Source: Patescibacteria group bacterium (GTDB lineage Bacteria > Patescibacteriota > Minisyncoccia > Phycocordibacterales > UBA12079). From it: a stretch of 19,245 bases of DNA. Below, piece by piece: positions 1 to 6,304 of the stretch (position 1 is its first letter; each line of letters starts with the position of its first letter). The stretch spans positions 1 to 19,245 of the forward strand of contig JAHIOZ010000056.1 of NCBI GenBank assembly GCA_018894995.1. Reading direction: 5' to 3'. Under the pieces are notes generated by a model that was given only the letters and a program-made list of their open reading frames with translations, searched no databases and had not been told where the DNA came from. Both the position numbers and the translations under genes were made by a program.

Positions 1-375
1 AATAATAAGAAGTTAAAAGTTTATAAAGTCTATAAAGTTGAAAGTCTGCCGGACGAATTTTGCCAAAGGCAAAATTCGTCGTGACAAAAAGCTCTACTTT
101 TTGTCTTCGCGAACTTCGGAGCGAAGCGGGGAAGTGCGACGATCCAGCATCGTTTTTTCGTATTGAACTAACTGGACTGTCGCGTCATTTGACCGAAAAA
201 TTTTAAGAAAAAATTGACTGGCTAGCCAGTCAATTTTTTCTTAAAATTTTTCGGTCAAACTCCTCGCAGAGACGAAATGCTGGAGGCATTTCGTTAACGA
301 ATTTTGCCTTTGGCAAAATTCGTCCGGCAGACTTTCAACTTTATAGACTTTATAAACTTTTAACTTCTTATTATT
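1..375. repeat. Nested inverted-repeat element A
   Basis: Positions 1-79 are the exact reverse complement of 297-375, giving perfect 79-bp arms. Each arm has an AT-rich, quasi-tandem outer part (words like AAAGTTTATAAAGTC) and an inner hairpin (52-80 and its mirror around 310) built on gacgaattttgcc. The 217-bp spacer holds further hairpins: 82-104, 272-294 (acgaaatgc / gcatttcgt) and a 72-bp perfect palindrome at 188-259. The right arm runs into the 3' end of the minus-strand nuclease gene, so its last codons and TAA stop (360-362) are part of the repeat. No gene is visible in 1-359. The left arm starts at base 1, so the repeat may continue outside the window. Confidence 0.9.
188..259. repeat. 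72-bp perfect palindrome, framed (copy A)
   Basis: A gap-free palindrome centred on gctagc (centre between 223 and 224), with 36-bp arms that match at every position. It is flanked on the left by ggactgtcgcgtca (174-187) and on the right by ctcctcgcagagacgaa (260-276). The same flanks surround unrelated palindromes at 2880-2944 and 17434-17500. The transcript would fold into a very stable hairpin. No T-tract follows on either strand, so it is not a typical intrinsic terminator. Confidence 0.9.
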
Positions 376-1859
376 TTTTGCAAAACATCAAAAATTTCCA
401 CCATCGCCAAAGTATCAAGCTCACAATATCTTAAAAGATTTTCAGTTTGTTTTTTAATTTCTTCGTCAGAATACTCCCCTGTCACTATTTTGTTCCAAGT
501 ATTGGAAGCGGTTCCCCCCTCTTGAATTTCTAATTTTTTATAAGATAATTCCGGGACAAGAGCCGGTAAAATATATTTTATTGATGTTTTCCCTTTAAAG
601 TGAGGATGGACATAAAATTGATTTTTAAATGGTTCTTCAAGGTCAACAACTCTGTCATTCAAATTACTCAAAAACTTTTCAAAATCAGGATTTCTTTTTC
701 CCAATTCCTTATTTCTGGACATCTCAAAACTCTTATACCAAACAATGACACTCCCTTTACCAGGGATAAGTTCTTGCAAAGCTTTAATCACGTATTCATC
801 CGGATTTTTATTGCCTGTATAAATAAACTCTTTATGTTTTAATTCTTCACCCGGTTTTTCTAAAATATGAACAGAAAACTGAAATGGTATTTGATTGTAA
901 GGACTATAACCGTCAAACCTGGGAATAGCCGACGGGAAAGTTTCGTAATCAAAAAAAGCGATGGGATATTCTATCGTATCTAAAAATGTTTTTATTTCTT
1001 CTCTATCAATAATATCTTTTTGTGAACGAGCGACAGAAATTTGATTTGATTGTTTGTCGGATAATTTCAAATCCTCGGGAACATTTAAAATATCATAAAT
1101 GCCACTGTCAATAAGTTCTTCCAATTTTCTTTTTGAAAGCCCAATGCGAGAAATATCGTGAACCGAATATTTTGGGATACCAGGATTTGAATATTCAAAA
1201 GTTGTGCAGTGACCATTTCTTCCTTTTGTAATACAACTGCAAAAACCGTTTGGCTCGTCTTCTTGAAACAAATAATCATAAGCTACTCTCATTTCTTCGC
1301 GAACAAGATCCTCATTTTCCAACACTCTTTCTGTAAAATCTTCTTTAGTAAAAAATTCATTCAGATTTAAATCTCCCCTTCTCACATACTCACAATTTAA
1401 ACGAGTAAGATATAACTTTCCAACCGGAATTCCCAAATCTTTCAAAACAATATATTGAAAAGCAATATCATAAGTATATAATTCGTCTTTCTTTTTTTTG
1501 TCTTCACCGCTGTTTGACGCTTTAACTTCGTATAAATCATATTTTTCAGTATCTTTATTCCAAACCATAATATCGCAAGCAATTTGATATTTTTCAGTTT
1601 CAAAAACCGGCTGATAAATAACAGGCGTTTTTTCTTCCATAAGTTCTTTTGTATATTTAAAATCGTAACGGTCATCAATGGAAACACCGCCGGGAAAAAG
1701 ATTTCTCGCCAAAATATCAACCTCGTTTCCTGTTTCAATAATTCCCTCTTCAAAAGCCGAAAGCGGATATTTTTTAAAAACATCAGGTCGATGTATTCTC
1801 ACCCAAGCGTTTTTCCCGCAATCACGATAAATTAAATAATTTGTTTTTGACAGTTTCAT
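360..1859 (-). CDS. DUF2779-type protein: Cas4-like PD-(D/E)xK domain plus DnaQ-like exonuclease domain
   Basis: A 499-aa protein that appears to join two nuclease folds. The N-terminal half has a RecB/Cas4-like signature: D96 followed by E111-V-K113 in YEVKAS. Four cysteines (C14, C207, C209, C218) are placed as in Cas4/AddB enzymes that hold an iron-sulfur cluster. A linker around 230-275 (SRIGLSKRKLEELIDSGI) resembles the helical spacer of DUF2779 proteins. The C-terminal half looks like an RNase H-fold 3'-5' exonuclease, with FDYET (D304, E306), an acidic stretch near 402-409 and a final YCELDTLAM (D482). DUF2779 proteins are common in Patescibacteria, but their substrate is unknown to me; nucleic-acid processing or repair is inferred. 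The ATG at 1859 has no Shine-Dalgarno. The last codons (IIRS-stop) lie inside the 79-bp inverted repeat. No cas genes are nearby. Confidence 0.8.
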   Translation of the reverse strand: MKLSKTNYLIYRDCGKNAWVRIHRPDVFKKYPLSAFEEGIIETGNEVDILARNLFPGGVSIDDRYDFKYTKELMEEKTPVIYQPVFETEKYQIACDIMVWNKDTEKYDLYEVKASNSGEDKKKKDELYTYDIAFQYIVLKDLGIPVGKLYLTRLNCEYVRRGDLNLNEFFTKEDFTERVLENEDLVREEMRVAYDYLFQEDEPNGFCSCITKGRNGHCTTFEYSNPGIPKYSVHDISRIGLSKRKLEELIDSGIYDILNVPEDLKLSDKQSNQISVARSQKDIIDREEIKTFLDTIEYPIAFFDYETFPSAIPRFDGYSPYNQIPFQFSVHILEKPGEELKHKEFIYTGNKNPDEYVIKALQELIPGKGSVIVWYKSFEMSRNKELGKRNPDFEKFLSNLNDRVVDLEEPFKNQFYVHPHFKGKTSIKYILPALVPELSYKKLEIQEGGTASNTWNKIVTGEYSDEEIKKQTENLLRYCELDTLAMVEIFDVLQKIIRS

Positions 1860-1980
1860 ATTTTTAAAATGTTTTTATAAAGTTTTCTTTTATTCATTTT
1901 ATTTGTTATTTATTATTTTAAACTTCCTTACATTCTACACTTAATTGATGAAAAAATAAAATGTATGTGAACTTATGCAA

Positions 1981-2016
1981 TGTGACTTTTAAAAACGATC
2001 GTTTTTAAAAGTTACA
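1981..2016. repeat. 36-bp near-perfect palindrome upstream of the plus-strand cassette
   Basis: Centred on cgatcg (1998.5), with arms gactttt-aaaaa and ttttt-aaaagtt and only one non-Watson-Crick position (G1984/T2013). It lies 14 nt upstream of the -35 box of the plus-strand promoter and between two divergently transcribed genes (1859 minus, 2147 plus). It could be an operator or another intergenic hairpin; the sequence alone does not decide. The remaining 1860-2146 gap holds only AT-rich sequence, the promoter and the leader. Confidence 0.7.
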
Positions 2017-2029
2017 GTTTTTTCAATCA

Positions 2030-2058
2030 TTGACATACGGAGGGAAATGGCGTATTAT
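2030..2058 (+). promoter_or_regulatory. Consensus sigma-70 promoter for the first small plus-strand gene
   Basis: TTGACA at 2030-2035, a 17-nt spacer, then TATTAT at 2053-2058. This is a full -35 consensus with a 5/6 -10 box at the optimal spacing. The predicted start near 2065 gives a leader of about 80 nt before the ATG at 2147. Unlike most genes here, this leader carries a strong Shine-Dalgarno (AAAGGAGA, 2132-2139, 7 nt before the ATG). Confidence 0.85.
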
Positions 2059-2146
2059 GGGTTGAGAAATTTGAGGGTTTTGAAATTCAAATAATCCAAA
2101 CTAAATAACCCGCAATCAAGTAAATCAACCAAAAGGAGACAATATT

Positions 2147-2413
2147 ATGTCCAAATGTTACAACTCTGCTCCTTACGGGGGATATGGTAAAAAATTTGTT
2201 TTACAACAAGAGGAAAAAATTGATGTTGGACTTTTTCCGGTAAAAATTGAGTTAGAGAAAACAATGGTGGAAGCTGGGATTTTGGAGATTGTAAAAGTTC
2301 CACAAAATAAACTCCCGAAACTAAAATCTTCTAAATCGCCGACGGGAATTCCACAACCATTGACAATACATATGTTTTATAATATAATTTATTATAGAAA
2401 ATGGGGATTTTGA
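2147..2413 (+). CDS. Unknown small protein, 88 aa
   Basis: I do not recognise this protein. The start is well supported: a consensus promoter upstream and AAAGGAGA 7 nt before the ATG. It begins MSKCYNSAPYGGYGKKF, then has a mixed-charge stretch with FPVKIELEKTMVEAG and a lysine/proline-rich segment (KVPQNKLPKLKSSKSPTG). It has no signal peptide, clear membrane segment or catalytic motif. The last 18 or so codons (from PLTIHMFYN) coincide with a second consensus promoter at 2360-2388. That odd AT-driven, tyrosine-rich tail may therefore be a by-product of the gene running into a promoter, or the sign of a truncated gene. It is followed in the same direction by another small gene 41 nt downstream. 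It runs opposite to every housekeeping gene in the window. Confidence 0.65.
   Translation: MSKCYNSAPYGGYGKKFVLQQEEKIDVGLFPVKIELEKTMVEAGILEIVKVPQNKLPKLKSSKSPTGIPQPLTIHMFYNIIYYRKWGF
2360..2388 (+). promoter_or_regulatory. Perfect sigma-70 promoter for the second small plus-strand gene
   Basis: TTGACA at 2360-2365, exactly 17 nt, then TATAAT at 2383-2388: full consensus in both boxes. It lies inside the 3' end of the preceding reading frame. Its predicted transcript starts near 2395 and leads to the ATG at 2455. The whole region is AT-rich, which raises the chance of a fortuitous TATAAT. A perfect -35 at exact spacing in front of a strong Shine-Dalgarno makes coincidence less likely. Confidence 0.75.
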
Positions 2414-2426
2414 AAAATTTTTATTT

Positions 2427-2449
2427 CTCGCAAAAAGCGAGGAAGGAGG
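2427..2449 (+). promoter_or_regulatory. Leader hairpin abutting a strong Shine-Dalgarno
   Basis: A small stem-loop, CTCGC (2427-2431), AAAAA, GCGAG (2437-2441), is followed at once by AAGGAGG (2443-2449), 5 nt before the ATG at 2455. The Shine-Dalgarno itself is not in the stem, so the hairpin may keep it exposed or protect the 5' end. The Shine-Dalgarno fixes 2455 as the start, rather than an in-frame upstream ATG at 2401. Confidence 0.6.
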
Positions 2450-2454
2450 ATAAA

Positions 2455-2673
2455 ATGGCCGTTATCTGTGTTTGCCCAAAAGATGAAAAAATTTTACGCA
2501 ATGAGGGAAATGTTCAAGTGAGGAAACTCGCCCTTAATTGCTGGCAAAGGGGATATCTGGTGAGAGGAGCAAAGTGGATTGCCTCAACAATGGGCAATCC
2601 GGAGATTTCTCTAACCCTCAGTTCCTGGGGGAGACATCCGGAAGGTGGTATCGTCCTGTACTTTTCAATATAA
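2455..2673 (+). CDS. Unknown small protein, 72 aa
   Basis: I do not recognise this protein. The start at 2455 is chosen because AAGGAGG lies 5 nt upstream; the in-frame ATG at 2401 overlaps the previous gene and has no such site. The sequence is compact, with two N-terminal cysteines and a third further on (MAVICVCPKDEK, then ALNCWQRG). It has alternating hydrophobic residues in the second half (EISLTLSSWGRHPEGGIVLYF), which suggests a small beta-containing soluble domain. There is no transmembrane helix or signal peptide. It has its own consensus promoter (2360-2388) and an intrinsic terminator 9 nt after the stop, so it is a complete, self-contained expression unit. Strong expression signals suggest high expression; the role is unknown. 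Confidence 0.7.
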   Translation: MAVICVCPKDEKILRNEGNVQVRKLALNCWQRGYLVRGAKWIASTMGNPEISLTLSSWGRHPEGGIVLYFSI

Positions 2674-2681
2674 TTTAATGC

Positions 2682-2725
2682 AAAAACCCGATCGGCAACA
2701 AGAGTTGCCAGTCGGGTTTTTTTAA
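2682..2725 (+). terminator. Intrinsic terminator of the plus-strand cassette
   Basis: The stem pairs aaaacccga...cggcaac with gttgcc...tcgggttttttt around a short AAGA loop, and a run of T follows. It lies just after the stop at 2673 and closes the two-gene unit before the palindromic spacer and the convergent rpoD gene. Confidence 0.9.
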
Positions 2726-2760
2726 TTTTTATTTTCTTACAAAGATAATTAAACGACGCT

Positions 2761-2860
2761 GGTTTGCCACGATTTTCCCAAGTTGAATTTTTCAACGGCT
2801 CAACGAGTTGAGCCGTTGAAAAATTCAACTCGGGAAAATCTCACAAAGACGATTTCAAAT
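2761..2860. repeat. Framed palindrome, degenerate copy B1
   Basis: Positions 2771-2840 form a 70-bp palindrome centred at 2805.5 with one arm mismatch (A2780/C2831) and an unpaired centre. The left flank (tttgccacga, 2764-2773) and right flank (tctcacaaagacga, 2840-2853) are recognisable variants of the frame around copies A, B2 and C. It is the left half of a tandem pair with B2. The 2674-3062 gap holds the terminator, B1, B2 and an AT-rich quasi-repeat (ctaaaaactctcaactaaaa), and no gene. Confidence 0.75.
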
Positions 2861-2866
2861 GATGAT

Positions 2867-3015
2867 GGACTGCCACGTCGTTCGGCAAATTGTTTTTGAA
2901 GAAAAATTGCGGAGCAATTTTTCTTCAAAAACAATTTGCCGAACTCCTCGCAGAGACGAATTGTCCGAAAGAGACATTTCGTTAACGAATTTTTGCAAAG
3001 CAAAAATTCGTTAAC
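2867..3015. repeat. Framed palindrome copy B2 with two satellite hairpins
   Basis: The left frame is ggactgccacgtcg (2867-2880). A 65-bp palindrome follows (2880-2944, perfect arms, gga loop at 2911-2913), then the right frame ctcctcgcagagacgaa (2944-2960). Next come a hairpin (acgaattgtc with gacatttcgt) and a 35-bp perfect hairpin (2981-3015, arms gttaacgaatttttgc, loop aaa). The order of parts is the same as in element A at 174-322. It lies 48 nt beyond the rpoD stop codon, within the likely 3' untranslated region of rpoD. Confidence 0.85.
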
Positions 3016-3062
3016 ATTTTATAAAAACTAAAAACTCTCAACTAAAAACTTCTAAAATTATG

Positions 3063-4403
3063 TTATTGATAGTTTCTCAATCTCTCCACTTTTTCATTTT
3101 GTCTTATTTTTTCGTGAGCTTTTGCTTCAATCTGTCTGATTCTTTCTCGGGTAACTCCAAATTCCCTTCCCACTTCTTCCAAAGTGTGAGTAACCCCGTT
3201 CACCAACCCGTGTCGCATTTCAAGAATTTTTCTTTCTTTAGGAGACAACTCTTCTAAAATCTCTTTAACTTGGTCAGTTAAAATTCTCCTGGAAGAATCT
3301 TGATCGGGAGTTAAAATTTTTTCATCGGGAATAAAATCACCCAAAGTTGATTTACTGCTGTCAGATTCATCGCCAACGGGGCTTTCCAAAGAAATTGTTG
3401 CTTGGTCAATTTGTTGAATATTATAAATTTTTTCCAAATCCAAATCCATTTCAACTGACATTTCTTCCGGAGTGGGCATTCTTCCTAAATCTTGAGAAAG
3501 TTTTCTCATTACCTGCTTATATTTTGCAATTGTTTCAACCATATGAACAGGAATTCTAATTGTTCTGGATTGATCAGCCAAAGCTCTTGTGATTGCTTGT
3601 CTAATCCACCAAGTTGCATAAGTAGAAAACTTAAAACCTTTCGTCCAATCAAATTTATCCACCGCCTTAAACAAACCTAAATTTCCTTCCTGAATTAAAT
3701 CCAATAATGTTAAATTAGGACTTCTCCCAATATATTTTTTAGCAATTGAAACAACCAGTCTCAAATTGGCTCGGGCCAAAAAATTCTTGGCTTCTTCATC
3801 TCCACTCTCAATTCTTTGAGCCAAACTTCTTTCTTCCGCCCCAGAAAGCAATTTATATTTTCCAATCTCTTTCAAATAAATTTGGATAGAATCATATTTT
3901 CCACCAGATTTTTTACCTAATAACTCATCGTCTTCTTCAATTTCCAACATCCCACCGTTATCAATAATATCAACATTGGCATCTTCAAGACTTGCATATA
4001 ATTCATCCAAAAAATCGACATCGTCTTCAATATAAGGAAATTCTTTAAGAATTCCGTCGTGAGTTATAAAACCCCGTTCCCTACCCAATGTAATCAATTT
4101 TTTTGCTCTCTTTTGTTTTTCACTTCGAGTAAGTTTAATTTTGACAATTGCTTTTTTTACGATAGTTTGTTTTGGAATCACAAAAGGCTTTTTAACAATT
4201 GCTTTTTTGACTGTTTTTTTCGCCGGCTTCTTTTTTATCAAAGTTTTCTTGACTGTTTTTTTAATTACCTTCTTTTTACCCGACCGAGATTTTAGGGGGG
4301 TAATCTTTTTGGCAGAAGTTTTTTTGACAGTCGCTTTTTTAACTGTTTTTTTGACAGCCTTCGCAACTCTGATATTCTTTTTTAATTTTGTAACTTTTTT
4401 CAT
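3063..4403 (-). CDS. rpoD: RNA polymerase principal sigma factor (sigma-70, RpoD)
   Basis: A 446-aa primary sigma factor that directs the core polymerase to -35/-10 promoters. Residues 1-92 are an unusual lysine-rich tail of KKTVKKA-like units (36 of the first 90 residues are Lys). Residues about 105-160 resemble region 1.1. Region 1.2/2 follows (DSIQIYLKEIG, then FKFSTYATWWIRQAITRALADQ near 257-278), then region 3 (KLSQDLGRMPTPEEM), and region 4 with the -35-reading helix (VGREFGVTRERIRQIEAKA, 411-429). The consensus TTGACA promoters in this window fit an ordinary region 4. I choose the ATG at 4403, 33 nt after the dnaG stop. A TTG at 4433 would add 10 residues, and neither start has a good Shine-Dalgarno. 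It is probably cotranscribed with dnaG, the classical dnaG-rpoD pairing. Confidence 0.95.
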   Translation of the reverse strand: MKKVTKLKKNIRVAKAVKKTVKKATVKKTSAKKITPLKSRSGKKKVIKKTVKKTLIKKKPAKKTVKKAIVKKPFVIPKQTIVKKAIVKIKLTRSEKQKRAKKLITLGRERGFITHDGILKEFPYIEDDVDFLDELYASLEDANVDIIDNGGMLEIEEDDELLGKKSGGKYDSIQIYLKEIGKYKLLSGAEERSLAQRIESGDEEAKNFLARANLRLVVSIAKKYIGRSPNLTLLDLIQEGNLGLFKAVDKFDWTKGFKFSTYATWWIRQAITRALADQSRTIRIPVHMVETIAKYKQVMRKLSQDLGRMPTPEEMSVEMDLDLEKIYNIQQIDQATISLESPVGDESDSSKSTLGDFIPDEKILTPDQDSSRRILTDQVKEILEELSPKERKILEMRHGLVNGVTHTLEEVGREFGVTRERIRQIEAKAHEKIRQNEKVERLRNYQ

Positions 4404-4436
4404 TATAAATATAAAAACTTTTTTCCCTCGCAATAA

Positions 4437-6134
4437 CTATTTTATTGACTCTATTTTTTTTGATATTTCACTGATTTCTTTTAAAATTTTATCTCCGTCA
4501 TCATTTTCTTCTTTTAATCTGGTTCCTAAAATATCTCTTTTTCTCATCAAAATTTCTTTTTCCAAGTTTAAAAACAGTTCATCCAATTTACTTTCCAAAT
4601 TTTTTATTTCCGTATACAACATTTCCGCCTCAAAAATAATTTCATTTATAACATCTTTGGGCAAATTGATAATTTTATCAAACAAATCTTCTCCAACAAC
4701 TGATTTCAAACGATTTTCTATTTTTTCTATTTCCAAAAAAGGACTCTTCATACTTTTTTGCCAATGCAATATTCCGGAAATTTCTCTGATTGCTTTTTTT
4801 TCTTTGGAAATCATTTGGTTGTCTCTCTTTTGCTGAAGAGAATGAAAATCAGTCATCACTTCTTCCCCTTTTTCAATTATATTTAATTCCTCCCACAAAA
4901 TATCTTCGGATATTCCAGTTTTCAGTGAAATTTTAGAAATAAAATGATCTTGCTCAATTTTACTTTTCAATTCCAATACCAAAGGCAAAACGACATCTTT
5001 GATTTTCAAACCTAATTTTCTACCGTCACTTTCTTGCCGGATTAAATTATTCAAATTAAATTCTATTATATGGACTGAATTTTTTAAGGAATTTATCCAA
5101 TCTTTTGTATCTTTCAAAATCAAATCGGCGGGATCGGAATTATTCAAAATTTCCACAAATTTAACTTCCATCCCCATACCCAAAGCCAATTTGGCTCCTT
5201 TATTCGCCGCGTTTAAACCGGCGCTGTCTCCGTCAAAAGCCATCGTTATTTTATCGGAAAGTCTTTTCAAAAGTAATAAGTGTTCACCGGTTAAAGCCGT
5301 TCCCGAAGTGGCGACCGTATTTGTAAAACCAACTTGGTGAGACATTATTATATCCATTTGACCTTCCACCAAAATAACAAAACCTCTTTTTCGAATATCC
5401 GTTTTGGCAAAATTATACCCGTATAAAACTCTTGATTTACTAAAAAGAACTGTTTCGGGACTGTTCAAATATTTTGCTTGCTCTTCATCTCCTTCAAACA
5501 ATCTTCCTGAAAATGCAATGATTCTTCCGGAAGCATCAAATATTGGGAAAATTATTCTTCCTCTAAACCTGTCATAATAATTTCCTCCCTGTTCCGGTTT
5601 TTTAATCAAACCAACCTTTTCCATTTCCTCATCGCTGAAATTATCTTTTTTCAAATAATCACACAAATCTCTCCAATCATTTTTTGCATAACCCAAACGA
5701 AATTTTTCAATTGTTTCATCCTTCACTCCCCTGTTTTTTAAATATTTCAATGCTTCCGAATTCGATTTCAAGTTATTTTCAAAATAAAGAGTCGTTTTAT
5801 CCATCAATAAGTACAAACGATTGGTTTCATCTCTTTTTTTTGGATTTTCTTTTACTAATTCCACCCCGGCTTTTTCCGCTAAAATTTTTAAAGCTCCCGG
5901 AAAATCAACTCCTTCAAATTGTTCAACAAAAGTAAATATGTCCCCGCCAGCACCACAACCGAAACATTTGTAAGTCCCTCTCTCAGGAGAAACAAAAAAC
6001 GACGGAGTTTTTTCATTGTGAAAAGGACAATTGGCTTTAAAATTTCCTCCCGCTTTATTCAATTTTAAATAAGCACCAACAACATCAACTATATTTAATC
6101 TATCCTTTATTTGGCTTACATTATCATTAGGCAT
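4437..6134 (-). CDS. dnaG: DNA primase
   Basis: A 565-aa bacterial primase that makes RNA primers at the replication fork. The N-terminal CHC2 zinc finger is intact (C36, H39, C57, C60). The basic polymerase motif RFRGRIIFPIFD lies near 189-200. The TOPRIM catalytic core follows, with E257 in VEGQMD, D301-x-D303 in AFDGDSAG and SDPADLI at 333-338. The usual EGYMD tyrosine is Gln here, a modest change. The C-terminal 190 or so residues are helical and charged, consistent with a helicase-interacting domain, and end in a coiled-coil-like tail. The length is slightly below the roughly 600 aa of model primases. The ATG at 6134 has no Shine-Dalgarno. The stop lies just upstream of rpoD, which supports a dnaG-rpoD operon. 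Confidence 0.96.
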   Translation of the reverse strand: MPNDNVSQIKDRLNIVDVVGAYLKLNKAGGNFKANCPFHNEKTPSFFVSPERGTYKCFGCGAGGDIFTFVEQFEGVDFPGALKILAEKAGVELVKENPKKRDETNRLYLLMDKTTLYFENNLKSNSEALKYLKNRGVKDETIEKFRLGYAKNDWRDLCDYLKKDNFSDEEMEKVGLIKKPEQGGNYYDRFRGRIIFPIFDASGRIIAFSGRLFEGDEEQAKYLNSPETVLFSKSRVLYGYNFAKTDIRKRGFVILVEGQMDIIMSHQVGFTNTVATSGTALTGEHLLLLKRLSDKITMAFDGDSAGLNAANKGAKLALGMGMEVKFVEILNNSDPADLILKDTKDWINSLKNSVHIIEFNLNNLIRQESDGRKLGLKIKDVVLPLVLELKSKIEQDHFISKISLKTGISEDILWEELNIIEKGEEVMTDFHSLQQKRDNQMISKEKKAIREISGILHWQKSMKSPFLEIEKIENRLKSVVGEDLFDKIINLPKDVINEIIFEAEMLYTEIKNLESKLDELFLNLEKEILMRKRDILGTRLKEENDDGDKILKEISEISKKIESIK

Positions 6135-6139
6135 AATTA

Positions 6140-6300
6140 TTTTTAATTTTTAATTTTATAATTTTTAAATAAATCTGAATTTTTAATTTTTAAACTTAAC
6201 GAAAATTTTGCAAAGCAAAATTTTCGTCGTCGTGTTTAAAAACTTGGTCATTAAAAATTATTTGTAAAATTAAAAATTATAAAATTTAAAAATTCTGTCT
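6140..6300. repeat. AT-rich nested hairpin between rpoC and dnaG (TCGTCGTGTT type)
   Basis: The core is a 29-bp perfect hairpin (6199-6227, arms acgaaaattttgc, loop aaa), followed by tcgtcgtgttt. An outer stem (tttttaaac with gtttaaaaa) and AT-rich quasi-repeats (variants of ttaatttttaattttata) surround it in inverted orientation. The same design occurs at 16329-16482 after greA, with the same trailing tcgtcgtgtt. It lies 3' of rpoC. There is no convincing T-tract, so termination here is uncertain. Confidence 0.75.
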
Positions 6301-6304
6301 GCTG

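Noticed and set aside
2514..3003. Minus-strand ORFs (104 and 67 aa) across the small-gene cassette and the palindromes
   Set aside because: They read through the terminator and the hairpins, overlap the better-supported 72-aa gene, and have no start signals.
4141..4836. 231-aa plus-strand ORF opposite rpoD and dnaG
   Set aside because: It is antisense to the lysine-rich rpoD tail and the dnaG end; its Phe/Ile/Thr-rich sequence is simply the complement of Lys codons, and it has no start signals.
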